From contig NZ_RCIP01000004.1 of assembly GCF_004000275.1 (NCBI RefSeq), forward strand, positions 252,700 through 316,699: a DNA stretch of 64,000 bases, in the 5' to 3' direction. A model generated the notes under the pieces. The model was not told where the DNA came from and ran no database searches. It worked only from the letters and a program-made list of their open reading frames with translations. The translations under genes were made by a program, and so were the position numbers. Below are positions 32,594 through 41,183 of the stretch, in pieces. Within the stretch, counting starts at the first letter, position 1; each line of letters begins with the position of its first letter. The stretch is from Saccharospirillum alexandrii (GTDB lineage: Bacteria > Pseudomonadota > Gammaproteobacteria > Pseudomonadales > Natronospirillaceae).

Positions 32594-33136
32594 TCAGGTT
32601 GGATAAACGCATACCGTCCTTTGTCCGGTAATTTGCCAGGTCAGGTGTTTGGCGGCCTCGCCCTCGCCAGTATACACGTCGATGTGATTCCGTTTCACCA
32701 GAGCGCCGACATCGCGGGCAACAAATTGATGTTCTGGCAACGAAGATTCCATGTTCTCGATGACCACTCTTGACCCGGTGGTGACTACCATCGGATCCGT
32801 CGCTACCGTGCCGATGTTGAGCGTCTGGCCCAGCGCATCCAGCGGTTGAGCGCTGCGATGCCACTGATTGCCGTAGTACCCGAGGTACCAGCCAAAGCGA
32901 GTTTTACCCCAGCCTTCCACTTTGACGGCTGCGAGAAACGCTTCGCTGAAGACTTGGTCGCCCTGATCATTAATAGAAATGGTTGTGTCGGCTGCACCGG
33001 CGTAATCTGTTTCAACTGGGGTGTAATAACCCGTCACATACCAATTTGGCTGACACCGTTGTGGTAGATGGGCGCATGCCTGAGTGCTCAGTAACAGAGC
33101 TAAAGCAACCATTATTTTTAATACAGAGGCATTCAC
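32594..33136 (-). CDS. 3D-domain (Asp-Asp-Asp) cell-wall protein
   Basis: A 180-residue exported protein, perhaps a lipoprotein (signal ends LLLSTQACAHLP; the lipobox is imperfect). The C-terminal part VATDPMVVTTGSRVVIE...FVARDVGALVKRNHIDVYTG carries the three Asp of the 3D domain found in MltA-type lytic transglycosylases and resuscitation factors; the fold suggests peptidoglycan cutting. It is the first gene of a two-gene unit with the deacetylase-caspase fusion, which fits a joint role in remodelling the cell wall. No clear ribosome site before ATG 33136. Confidence 0.75.
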   Translation of the reverse strand: MNASVLKIMVALALLLSTQACAHLPQRCQPNWYVTGYYTPVETDYAGAADTTISINDQGDQVFSEAFLAAVKVEGWGKTRFGWYLGYYGNQWHRSAQPLDALGQTLNIGTVATDPMVVTTGSRVVIENMESSLPEHQFVARDVGALVKRNHIDVYTGEGEAAKHLTWQITGQRTVCVYPT

Positions 33137-33301
33137 AATATGTATTTACCCGTAACGTCGTTCAAATTTCCCAAGGCCATGAATACGTATTAAATAAAGC
33201 CAACTTTGGATGCAATTGTCGGTTTTTAGTGTCATGGCGGTTGTAGTGGAGTGGCTCTTACCCCCAATATGATGATACATGCTCTATTGTAAGGGTCCAT
33301 T

Positions 33302-34267
33302 ATGCGAGTCTTCGCGAACCCGGTCGGTGCCGGAACACTCTGGTTCGACAACCTGACCACCGCCGAAGGCACCCCCGTTGCCTATGACCCACAAGCACGT
33401 GCTTTTTTGCCGACCCCGCCGTTTTGTGCGAACCGGGAGAAAATCGGCTGTAACTGGATAGCCCCGAAACAGGGAGCGTTTTGTCGATCCTGCGCCATGA
33501 CCGCGCTGGCACCCGATCCGACGCTCCCCAATGCCATTCCCAACTGGGCGCAAACCGAGGCGGCCAAGCGCTGGGCGTTGGATAACCTGGGCCGCTGGCA
33601 CTGGTTCCGCCCGGAAGATCCGGGTGCGCCGCCGGTGTTTCACTTACTCGCGGAAGGGCCAACGCCGGTGCCGATGGGCCATGCGGAAGGCGTGGTAACC
33701 ATCAGTGTCGCTGAGGTCGACCCCATACTGGTCACCTCCCGCCGTGAAGCCTTGCAGGAGCCGTATCGAACCATGATCGGCCACATGCGCCACGAGATCG
33801 CTCATATGCTCTGGTGGCGCCTGAGCCTGCGGGAAGATTTTCTGGATGCGTTTCGCGCCATGTTCGGCGATGAACGCATCGACTACCAGGCAGCGTTGCA
33901 ATACCACTATGAAAATGGCCCGCCGGCCGAGTGGCGGCAACATTACCTGACCAGCTATGCGTCATCCCACCCGCATGAAGATTTCGCGGAAACCGCGTCA
34001 CATCTGTTGCACCTGACCGACATCGCCGACAGCTTTGTGGCGACCGGCCTGTCGTCGCCACAGATACCGGATTCGGGCTGGGACCCTTATTCGGAACCCG
34101 ACGCAGAGCGGCTGATTCGCGTCGCAGCGTCGCTTACCGTGGGCGTGAACCATATTAACCGGTCCATGGGGCTGTCGGATCTGTATCCCTTCGTGCTCTC
34201 GGAGCACGCGCGTTATAAACTGGCGTTTGTGCACGATTGGCTGCGGCGGGGAGCGCTGGGGCTCTGA
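33302..34267 (+). CDS. Putative zinc-binding metallopeptidase (COG4307/DUF2248-like)
   Basis: A 321-residue cytoplasmic protein. The N-terminus holds a zinc ribbon-like set of cysteines (Cys42, Cys50, Cys61, Cys64). The zinc-peptidase motif HEIAH is at 163-167 (GHMRHEIAHMLWW), and a later HEDFAETASHLLH segment supplies the third ligand. The family has this exact two-part layout, but its substrate is unknown. Full length. The DUF1801 gene follows after 14 bases and may be co-transcribed. Confidence 0.88.
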   Translation: MRVFANPVGAGTLWFDNLTTAEGTPVAYDPQARAFLPTPPFCANREKIGCNWIAPKQGAFCRSCAMTALAPDPTLPNAIPNWAQTEAAKRWALDNLGRWHWFRPEDPGAPPVFHLLAEGPTPVPMGHAEGVVTISVAEVDPILVTSRREALQEPYRTMIGHMRHEIAHMLWWRLSLREDFLDAFRAMFGDERIDYQAALQYHYENGPPAEWRQHYLTSYASSHPHEDFAETASHLLHLTDIADSFVATGLSSPQIPDSGWDPYSEPDAERLIRVAASLTVGVNHINRSMGLSDLYPFVLSEHARYKLAFVHDWLRRGALGL

Positions 34268-34281
34268 GGGGGAAAGAGACC

Positions 34282-34689
34282 GTGAATCCAGACATCAAAG
34301 CCAAATTTGACAGCTACCCAAGCCCGGCCAGGCAGCAGCTTGAACGTGTGCGTGATCTCATTCTGGCACAGGCAGCCGAGCACGAGCTGGGTGAGGTTGC
34401 AGAATCCCTAAAGTGGGGTGAAGCAAGCTTTCAGGTAAAGGGCGGCACCCCGATTCGAATGGACTGGAAGCCTGAAGACCCAGACGTGATCAAACTGTTC
34501 TTTCACTGCCAGACCCGCATGATCGAAACGCTCAGAGAGCGGTATCGGGGGGAGTTCCGCTTTGAAGGTAAACGGGCAGTTGTGATACCCGTCGGTGCAG
34601 ATATCAGACAACTGCCGTTAGCGCATTGCATCGAGGTTGCTTTGAAGTATCACAGCCTCAAGCATCTGCCATTGCTCGGCGTTTGCTGA
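34282..34689 (+). CDS. DUF1801-family protein
   Basis: A 135-residue soluble protein of the DUF1801 fold, which is related to the frataxin/YdhG-like small domain of unknown role. Recognisable parts are the N-terminal helix (YPSPARQQLERVRDLIL), ESLKWGEASFQVKGGTPIRM and the core LFFHCQTRMIETLRERY. GTG 34282 is used because a G/A-rich site (GGGGGAAAGAG) precedes it; the frame is open further upstream into the end of the metallopeptidase gene. Confidence 0.8.
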   Translation: MNPDIKAKFDSYPSPARQQLERVRDLILAQAAEHELGEVAESLKWGEASFQVKGGTPIRMDWKPEDPDVIKLFFHCQTRMIETLRERYRGEFRFEGKRAVVIPVGADIRQLPLAHCIEVALKYHSLKHLPLLGVC

Positions 34690-34719
34690 GCCAGTCACTC
34701 TGTAAATTGAACGCCCGCG

Positions 34720-35367
34720 TCAGGCTGTTTCTGTTTGCGCGGCAGCCTGTTCGTCCGCCAGTTTCTGGTCCTGCTGTTCGATCTTGATATAGGCCGGGCG
34801 CGATATAATGCTGTCTATATAGGCATCAACCACCGGATTGGTGTCTACCATGCCGAACTGACGGCACCATTTCAGCGTCATCCCCCAGAAAAAGTCGACA
34901 GCGTAGGGTTTATCACCCAGCAAGTAAGGGGCTTTGGCAATCTGATCGAACAGGGTGCTTTGCATCTGATCGAAGCTTCGATACGGCATGATGGACGGAT
35001 CACCCGGTTCGCGTTTTAGGGCACGGTCGACAACGGCGGGTTCAAAACTGCTGCCCTGATACGCCATCCAGCGCAGATAGGCACCGCGTTTCGGGTCATT
35101 CAGGCCGGGGGCCAGACCCTTTTCAGGAAACAGGTCAGCCAGGTAGAGGTAGCAGGCAACCTGCTCGGTAATCACCATGCCGTTATGAACCAGCGTCGGG
35201 AACTTGCCCAGCGGGTTGATGGCCAGAAACTCCGGCTCGTGGTTCTCGCCTTTCTTTAGGTTCAGAATTTTCATCTCGTAGGGAACGCCCAGCTCTTCCA
35301 GCAGGTACCAGATGCCGGTGCCGCGTGTTTGGGGCGCATGGTATAGAAGGATAGTGTCTTTGCTCAT
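34720..35367 (-). CDS. Glutathione S-transferase family protein
   Basis: A 215-residue GST. The thioredoxin-like N-terminal domain (ILLYHAPQTRGTGIWYLLEE, with NPLGKFPTLVHNG and ITEQVACYLYLADLF) binds glutathione and the helical C-terminal domain follows. The likely role is detoxification of electrophiles. It is divergent to a WYL-type regulator, and a 9-bp inverted repeat between them (35430-35450) is the probable operator. ATG 35367 has AAGGAG seven bases upstream. Confidence 0.9.
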   Translation of the reverse strand: MSKDTILLYHAPQTRGTGIWYLLEELGVPYEMKILNLKKGENHEPEFLAINPLGKFPTLVHNGMVITEQVACYLYLADLFPEKGLAPGLNDPKRGAYLRWMAYQGSSFEPAVVDRALKREPGDPSIMPYRSFDQMQSTLFDQIAKAPYLLGDKPYAVDFFWGMTLKWCRQFGMVDTNPVVDAYIDSIISRPAYIKIEQQDQKLADEQAAAQTETA

Positions 35368-35429
35368 GGTCGGTCTCCTTGGGTGGTCTTGGGTGTCAGT
35401 GGTACTGCCCGAGTCATGGTAGTGACTAA

Positions 35430-35450
35430 ACCTGACACCTTGTGTCAGGT
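35430..35450. promoter_or_regulatory. Operator between GST and WYL-regulator genes
   Basis: ACCTGACAC (35430-35438) and GTGTCAGGT (35442-35450) are perfect inverted repeats with a three-base centre. It lies 53 bp before the regulator and 63 bp before the GST gene, the place expected for a regulator that controls both. Confidence 0.75.
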
Positions 35451-35502
35451 ATAAACGCTATACTGAAAAAAGTTTCCGACACTGCCCGAGAGAACTTACG
35501 CC

Positions 35503-36501
35503 ATGAGAGCTGGCCGGCTATTGAAGCTGCTGATGACATTGCAAACCCACGACAAAGTGACCGCAACGGAGCTGGCGCAGGTCTGTGAGACTTCGGTGCG
35601 TACCGTTTACCGGGATATCGATGCGCTTAGTGAAATGGGGGTGCCGGTGTACAGCGAGCAGGGGGTTCAGGGTGGTTACCGGTTACTGAACGGCTACCGC
35701 ACACGCCTGAATGGCCTCTCGACCGAAGAGGCGGAAACGCTTTTTCTGGCCGGCTTGACAGGCCCGGCCCAGAAGATGGGCCTGCAGTCGACCCTGGCTG
35801 ATGCCCAACTGAAACTGATGACGGCGCTGCCCGAGGGCATGAGACGGGAAGCAAGCCGACTGCAAAGCCGCTTTTTGCTGGATGCACCCAACTGGTTTTC
35901 TGATGATGAAAAAGCCGAGCACTTGCCGCAGCTGATGACCGCAGTGCTTGAGCAGCGGCTGGTAAGCATGTCGTACCAGAGCTGGAAGGGCGTGCGTCAG
36001 CGTGAGGCTCAGCCGCTGGGCGTCGTGTTAAAGGGTGGGCAGTGGTATCTGGTGGCACAGGTGGGGGCGGACATCCGTACCTATCGTGTCTCCCGAATCG
36101 AATCACTGGAGCTGACGGACGCGGTGTTTGAACGACCGGCCAACTTCAATTTGACTGAATTCTGGCAAGCCAGCCTGCGACGAATGGAGGCCCTGCAGTT
36201 TCCCGTGATGGCTGACATTCGGTTGTCGGCCACCGGGGTGAAAATCATGGACTTTCTCTGCACCAGCTATGTGATCGACCATACGACGGTCGAACCGGCC
36301 GGTGCGACAGGCTGGCATCGAGCTACCATGCCCGTGGGCAACCCGTCTCATGGCTGTGGCGAGTTGTTGCGGTTTGGTGCTGAGCTGGAGGTCATTGGCC
36401 CGCCGCAACTGCGCCTGGCGATGGAAGAGCTGGTCTCGCACCTGGCCCAACGCTACCGTTCATCCGGGTTTGCTGCCGGGGGCGAGCCGCTTGCTGAGTA
36501 A
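35503..36501 (+). CDS. WYL-domain HTH transcriptional regulator
   Basis: A 332-residue regulator with an N-terminal winged helix (RLLKLLMTLQTHDKVTATEL, then TSVRTVYRDIDALSEMGVPV) and a WYL ligand-sensing domain (GVVLKGGQWYLVAQVGADIRTYRVSRIESL-type segment, about residues 165-205), as in YafY/DeoR-like regulators. Divergent from a GST gene, it probably controls that gene and itself via the 35430-35450 site. Its 3' end overlaps the convergent gene by 42 bases. Confidence 0.9.
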   Translation: MRAGRLLKLLMTLQTHDKVTATELAQVCETSVRTVYRDIDALSEMGVPVYSEQGVQGGYRLLNGYRTRLNGLSTEEAETLFLAGLTGPAQKMGLQSTLADAQLKLMTALPEGMRREASRLQSRFLLDAPNWFSDDEKAEHLPQLMTAVLEQRLVSMSYQSWKGVRQREAQPLGVVLKGGQWYLVAQVGADIRTYRVSRIESLELTDAVFERPANFNLTEFWQASLRRMEALQFPVMADIRLSATGVKIMDFLCTSYVIDHTTVEPAGATGWHRATMPVGNPSHGCGELLRFGAELEVIGPPQLRLAMEELVSHLAQRYRSSGFAAGGEPLAE

Positions 36502-37767
36502 TTCAATGACCGTCACGCCGGCAAAGCCGGTGAGAGCGCCGGTCAGAAAAGCACCCGCTTCGGTACTGACGACCGCGACCGGTAAGCCTAGGTAGCCCAC
36601 ACCCAGCACGCCCGCCACGTAGGCGATGATTGCGACCGCCAACCCTTCGGCGATGCGAGCGAGCCCGGTGCCGCCTGAGGCGTTTCGGCTAAACCGTCTG
36701 GAAAACCCGCCCACGGCGCCACCGATCAATGCGGCCAGCACCGGCGTGGTGGGAAACCGTTGCGGTATGGTAATGCTGTCTGAATGGGCGCCTGCGGTTA
36801 CCCGAACCGTCACGTCTTCAAGCCCGCTTGAGCGGAGCATGAACCCGGTATCGCCGTCCCGAAAAGTGAGCTCCGAAGGCTCGGGAATCGCGCCACCGGC
36901 GGTCACTTCAACCGTTGCTCTCAGGTTGTTCAGGACATTGGCTTCGGTGCCATCGGGCTGCAAGCGGACGACTCGTACCAGGGTTTCACCCAGGCCCAAC
37001 CCCACCATGGAATCATTCACCGGACGCAGGGCGATTCTCGGCATGGCTTCTATCGGGTAGTCGATGTCGGTAATCGCCGAGCGCAGCTCCAGCACCGGTT
37101 GCTCAGTGGTAGGCAGGAACAGAAACTCAAGATGCTTTTCGTTGGCGATGCCGGTCTGCTCCAGAGTGACGGCTTCAAAGGGATCGGCATTCAGGCCGCG
37201 AAAGCCGAATTGCACGGTAACCGGTTGTTGCAGGGTGGCGCCCGCAGGCAGATTGTCGCCGCGTAATCCCAGCGACAGGCGCATCCGGTATCGACCCAGG
37301 GTGTTGTCCCATACCGCGGGTACCGGGCTGGCTTCCAGCGTGGGCTGAAACCAGCCTTCAGATTCGGCTGAATCGGCGTCGTTGAAACGGGTAACGGCCA
37401 CGCCACCGGGCAAGTCTATGGGTTCGCTGGAAAGGCGAACCGTGACCGTACCCGCTGGCCGCACAATCAACTGGGATACGGAGCGGGTAGTAGTCAGAGT
37501 GGGCAATGTCGGCTGCGCGTATCGCTCGGGAGACTGGGTGTCGCGACTAATCGTGCGTCCCTGGAAGTCGGTAATCTCTACCTGGCGGCCGCCGAAATCG
37601 CGTCGTTCAAGTAATTGCTGAAGCTGGGTGGAGACGGCTGGGGCACTGAGGGTCAAAGCCTGACTACTGAGCTCCCGGGTTTCCTCTGCAAGCACGGTTA
37701 CTGACAGCGTTGCGGCCGTGATGGCCCAGCCAATACCCCGCACCAAACACCAAGTAGTCATCTGCAC
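36460..37767 (-). CDS. Hypothetical exported protein with C-terminal membrane helices
   Basis: A 435-residue protein I do not recognise. The N-terminus is a signal peptide or helix (IGWAITAATLSVTVLA), the centre is beta-rich (Ig-like or adhesin-like strands, e.g. PAGTVTVRLSSEPIDLPGGV, SELTFRDGDTGFMLRSSGLE), and the last 100 residues have two or three membrane helices (TPVLAALIGGAVGGF, AVAIIAYVAGVLGVGYLGLP, FLTGALTGFAGVTVIELLS). GTG 37767 has GGAGGG six bases upstream. The 3' ends of this and the WYL gene overlap by 42 bases. Confidence 0.6.
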   Translation of the reverse strand: MQMTTWCLVRGIGWAITAATLSVTVLAEETRELSSQALTLSAPAVSTQLQQLLERRDFGGRQVEITDFQGRTISRDTQSPERYAQPTLPTLTTTRSVSQLIVRPAGTVTVRLSSEPIDLPGGVAVTRFNDADSAESEGWFQPTLEASPVPAVWDNTLGRYRMRLSLGLRGDNLPAGATLQQPVTVQFGFRGLNADPFEAVTLEQTGIANEKHLEFLFLPTTEQPVLELRSAITDIDYPIEAMPRIALRPVNDSMVGLGLGETLVRVVRLQPDGTEANVLNNLRATVEVTAGGAIPEPSELTFRDGDTGFMLRSSGLEDVTVRVTAGAHSDSITIPQRFPTTPVLAALIGGAVGGFSRRFSRNASGGTGLARIAEGLAVAIIAYVAGVLGVGYLGLPVAVVSTEAGAFLTGALTGFAGVTVIELLSKRLAPGSKPG

Positions 37768-37902
37768 GATACGCCCTCCCTGTAAGCGACTGAGGGCAGT
37801 ATAGCCGGGCTTTTCGATGCTGCCTGTTAACAACACCGGGCGAGGGTCACTAAACGGTAACAACAACGCCATAGGGTGATGCAAACGCCTGCGGAGACCG
37901 TC

Positions 37903-38664
37903 ATGACTGACCTATTGAGCGAAAACGCACATTCCCGTCATCATCACCCCCGTCCCCCCAGCGTTCGCCGCTCATCGTTGAAACGACCGGCCGGTTATGT
38001 GAGATCGGAATACGGCATTCTGTTGCGCAAGAACTGGCTGGATGCGACGTTTCATTTTTGCTCGACAGGGGCTTACGATCATTTCCTGGCCGACTTTTTA
38101 CGGCAACAGCAGCGGCCATTTGCATTGCTGGATATTGGCGCGAACCAGGGGTTGTATTCGATCCTGGCTGGCTTGAATCCGAACTGCCAGCAGGTGCTGG
38201 CCTTCGAACCGGTCTCAAGCACCTTCTCGCTGCTGACGGCGAACATTGCCATCAACGGCGTTGATGATGTCGTTAAGCCCGTGAAAGCGGCTGTGTCGTT
38301 GTCGACCGGTAAGGCTACCATTGCAAAGAAACCCGGCCACAGTGGTGCCGCGTCATTGCGTACATTACCGGGCTGGTTTCGACTGACCGAAACCATCGCC
38401 ACACTGGGGCCTGAGGCGCTGCGGGAATTGCTGCCCACTCATGTTGACCTGATCATTAAAGTGGATGTGGAGGGGCATGAACACACGGTGTTCAAGGCCT
38501 TGAGTCAGGCAGGCATTCTGGCGCATGCGGCCGCTGTGTTTTACGAAGTGAATCCGGAGTGGAGCCAGGAATCGGCGCTGAAAACTCTGCTGCAGGCGCA
38601 TGGGTTTACCGGCTTCACTCGCACGTCGTCGCGGCGGTGTCACGATGTGTTGGCCACTCGCTAG
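37903..38664 (+). CDS. FkbM-family methyltransferase
   Basis: A 253-residue SAM-dependent methyltransferase. Motif I is LLDIGANQGLYSILAGL (about 75-91), then VLAFEPVSSTFSLLTANI; LIIKVDVEGHEHTVFKAL near 185 is the FkbM-specific motif. Such enzymes methylate sugar or polyketide hydroxyls. No glycan or polyketide genes are adjacent, so the target is unknown. ATG 37903 has GGAG seven bases upstream; ATG 37879 would add eight residues. Confidence 0.85.
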   Translation: MTDLLSENAHSRHHHPRPPSVRRSSLKRPAGYVRSEYGILLRKNWLDATFHFCSTGAYDHFLADFLRQQQRPFALLDIGANQGLYSILAGLNPNCQQVLAFEPVSSTFSLLTANIAINGVDDVVKPVKAAVSLSTGKATIAKKPGHSGAASLRTLPGWFRLTETIATLGPEALRELLPTHVDLIIKVDVEGHEHTVFKALSQAGILAHAAAVFYEVNPEWSQESALKTLLQAHGFTGFTRTSSRRCHDVLATR

Positions 38665-38688
38665 CATCACTCGCCGTCCAGCATCGGG

Positions 38689-39444
38689 TCAGGTGTTGTC
38701 CGTCCGGTCACCGTTGGATCGCTGGGTGAGCGGCAGGTGGTAATCCGTTTTTACTTCCGGGTACCGGTAACTCAATACTTTGCTGGTTTTTAAGCCCAGA
38801 TTCACCATCGCATCGGCGAAACTTACGGCGATGCGCACGCCGTCGAGAACCGGAACGCCCAAATCCGATTCCAGTCGTTTAACCCATTGACCCATGCCGG
38901 CACACCCGAGTACCAGAGCCTCGCCACGCATCTTGTCGAGCACGGTACGAGCGGCGTTGAGCACGCGTTGGTAGCTGTCGGGATCATGCTCCAACGCGAG
39001 CACTGGTATGTTGGACGCAAAAATACCGGCACAGCGGGAAGCAACCCCATAGTGGTTGAGGTTTCGTGTCAGGATCGGTACGGATCGCTCGAGCGTGGTC
39101 ATGACGCAGAATGACTGGCACAGTAACGTGGCGGAATGCATGGCCATTTCGCCAATGCCGAGCACGGGAGCCGAAGTAAGCTCGCGCGCGCCATCAAGGC
39201 CGGTATCGTCGAAGCAGGCGATCACATAGGCGGCCGGTGGTGTCGGCAGCGCTTCCAGCTGACGCACCTTATTTGACACCCAGTACGCAGCAGCCACCCC
39301 GTCGCTGTACCCTTCGATACTGAGTGGCGCTTCTTCGCAGCGATGAAACGTCAATGGATGGTGCAACCCAGTCAGCGCATTGCACTCGCGTTCCAGTTGC
39401 CCGGTCATGGGTACCGAGGCATTGGGGTTGATGATGGCGATCAC
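38689..39444 (-). CDS. Asp/Glu/hydantoin racemase-family protein
   Basis: A 251-residue cofactor-independent racemase with the two catalytic cysteines at Cys77 (AYVIACFDDTGL) and Cys181 (ALVLGCAGMG). Sequence and length fit the hydantoin/allantoin racemase group better than glutamate racemase. It is the last gene of an operon encoding a complete ABC importer and overlaps the permease gene by four bases (ATGA), which implies that the transported compound, or its product, is the racemase substrate. Confidence 0.85.
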   Translation of the reverse strand: MIAIINPNASVPMTGQLERECNALTGLHHPLTFHRCEEAPLSIEGYSDGVAAAYWVSNKVRQLEALPTPPAAYVIACFDDTGLDGARELTSAPVLGIGEMAMHSATLLCQSFCVMTTLERSVPILTRNLNHYGVASRCAGIFASNIPVLALEHDPDSYQRVLNAARTVLDKMRGEALVLGCAGMGQWVKRLESDLGVPVLDGVRIAVSFADAMVNLGLKTSKVLSYRYPEVKTDYHLPLTQRSNGDRTDNT

Positions 39445-40262
39445 GCCTCACTCTCCCTAACCGATTTGCGACGGAACACCCGCAGGGCAAGTAACGTCAA
39501 CGCGATGACCGACAGGGAAATCGCCGTCGTAAGCGTACCCAGTGCATACAGAACCGGACTGGTGACGTTTGTCGTCATCGCGAACAATTCCAGTGGCAGA
39601 GTATTGAAACTGCCCGAGGTCATCAGCGTGCGTGCGAATTCGTCATAGCTGAGCGTGAACCCGAACAGGCCGATGCCCATCAGGCTGGGTGCCAGCAAAG
39701 GCAGCAGTATGTAGCGAAAGGTTTGCCAGTGAGAAGCACCCAGGTCGACCGAGGCCATTTCATAACTCGGATTGAAGCGATTGAACACCGCGAACATGAT
39801 CAGCAAGCCGAAGGGCAGGGTCCAGGTCAGGTGGGAGCCGAAGCCGGAACTGTACCAGGTCGACTCCAGGTTCAGTCGGTCGAACATCAACCCGATGCCG
39901 AGGCTGATCAGGATGGAGGGGATAATCAGACTGGTCAGCGTGAGATAGAATATGACCGACTGGCCTTTGAAGCGTTTCCGAAAGGCGAGGCCCGCGAGCA
40001 GTGAAAACACCACAGTGCAGATCATGACAGCCAGGCCAAGCAGTAATGAGCGGCGCAACGACGTCCCGAAATTACCCACGGCCTGAGCTTCGAACAGTTG
40101 CCCGAACCAGTGAAAAGAAGCGCCACGCATCGGAAAGGTGAGGCCGCCGCCAGGGCCCTGAAACGAGAGCAGAGCGATGGTGATTGTCGGGCCATATAAA
40201 AACAGTACGAACAGGGCAAAAAAGGCGGCCAGGGGGTAAAAGCTGCCAGGACGTTTATTCAT
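39441..40262 (-). CDS. ABC transporter permease (PotC-like)
   Basis: A 273-residue inner-membrane permease of the spermidine/putrescine type. Six membrane helices are predicted and the EAA cytoplasmic loop is visible (MASVDLGASHWQTFRYILLP). It pairs with the permease encoded two bases upstream. The PotB/PotC-type fold serves polyamines and other small organic compounds, so the racemase downstream is the better hint to the substrate. Confidence 0.88.
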   Translation of the reverse strand: MNKRPGSFYPLAAFFALFVLFLYGPTITIALLSFQGPGGGLTFPMRGASFHWFGQLFEAQAVGNFGTSLRRSLLLGLAVMICTVVFSLLAGLAFRKRFKGQSVIFYLTLTSLIIPSILISLGIGLMFDRLNLESTWYSSGFGSHLTWTLPFGLLIMFAVFNRFNPSYEMASVDLGASHWQTFRYILLPLLAPSLMGIGLFGFTLSYDEFARTLMTSGSFNTLPLELFAMTTNVTSPVLYALGTLTTAISLSVIALTLLALRVFRRKSVRESEA

Positions 40263-40264
40263 GG

Positions 40265-41128
40265 TTACAGCTCCTTGCGAATGTCGACCAGCCGGAACAG
40301 GATCACCAGCATGATCATCACGGTGGCGAGCAAGACAATGGCACTCGCGGCAGCGGCGGGGTATTGCAACAGGGAGATTTCGTTGTAGATCATCATGCCG
40401 ACGTTGGCCTTGATGCCACCGCCCATGATCTTGACCGTGACAAAATCACCCATGACCAGGGTGAACACGAAAATGCTGCCGACAATAATGCCGGAGCGGG
40501 ACAACGGCACAATGATGTCCCGGATGATCTGAAAACCGGAGGCACCGGCATCCACGGCGGCTTCAACCAGGTTGCGATCAATGCGCATCATGCTGTTGAA
40601 GATAGGAACGACCATAAACAGCGTGTAGAGGTGCACATACGCCAGCACGACGGCGAAATCACTGTAGAGCAGAAAGCTCAACGGCTGCTCGGTCAGTCCG
40701 CTTGCCTGAAGCGTGGAGTTAACCAGACCGTTACGACCCAGCAGCGGTATCCAGGAAATCATGCGGATGATGTTCGAGGTAAAAAACGGCACGGTGCAGA
40801 TGACAAAGCACAGTGTCTGTGTTCGGGTTGAACGCAGGTGAAAGGCCAGAAAATAGGCGACGGTAAAGCCGATCGACAGGGTGAAAAACCAGGTCAGGGC
40901 GGCGTATTTGAAGGTGTTCAGGTACGCCTGCAAGGTAACCGGCGAACTCAGCAGGTACTGGTAATTGTCGAGCATGAAATCCGGTATCAGTGAGTAGGAA
41001 TTGTAATCCCAGAAACTGACAATCCCGATCACGGCGATGGGAAACACCAGAAAAGCCAGCAACACCAGCGTTAACGGCAGCGCTTGCCAGTAGCTGTGTA
41101 GGTTGTGTGCCATAGACATGCGCGCCAT
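40265..41128 (-). CDS. ABC transporter permease (PotB-like)
   Basis: A 287-residue permease with six predicted helices and the EAA loop VEAAVDAGASGFQIIRDIIV. It is the partner of the PotC-like permease. AAGGAG lies five bases before ATG 41128. The gap after the binding-protein gene is 55 bases. Confidence 0.88.
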   Translation of the reverse strand: MARMSMAHNLHSYWQALPLTLVLLAFLVFPIAVIGIVSFWDYNSYSLIPDFMLDNYQYLLSSPVTLQAYLNTFKYAALTWFFTLSIGFTVAYFLAFHLRSTRTQTLCFVICTVPFFTSNIIRMISWIPLLGRNGLVNSTLQASGLTEQPLSFLLYSDFAVVLAYVHLYTLFMVVPIFNSMMRIDRNLVEAAVDAGASGFQIIRDIIVPLSRSGIIVGSIFVFTLVMGDFVTVKIMGGGIKANVGMMIYNEISLLQYPAAAASAIVLLATVMIMLVILFRLVDIRKEL

Positions 41129-41183
41129 GGAAACTCCTTGAACGGCCGGTGCCCGTTGTCACAGGAACCGGCACAGGTGAAGG

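Noticed and set aside
33662-34061. Long open frames on the minus strand within the metallopeptidase gene
   Set aside because: Antisense shadows of a GC-rich gene with clear motifs on the plus strand.
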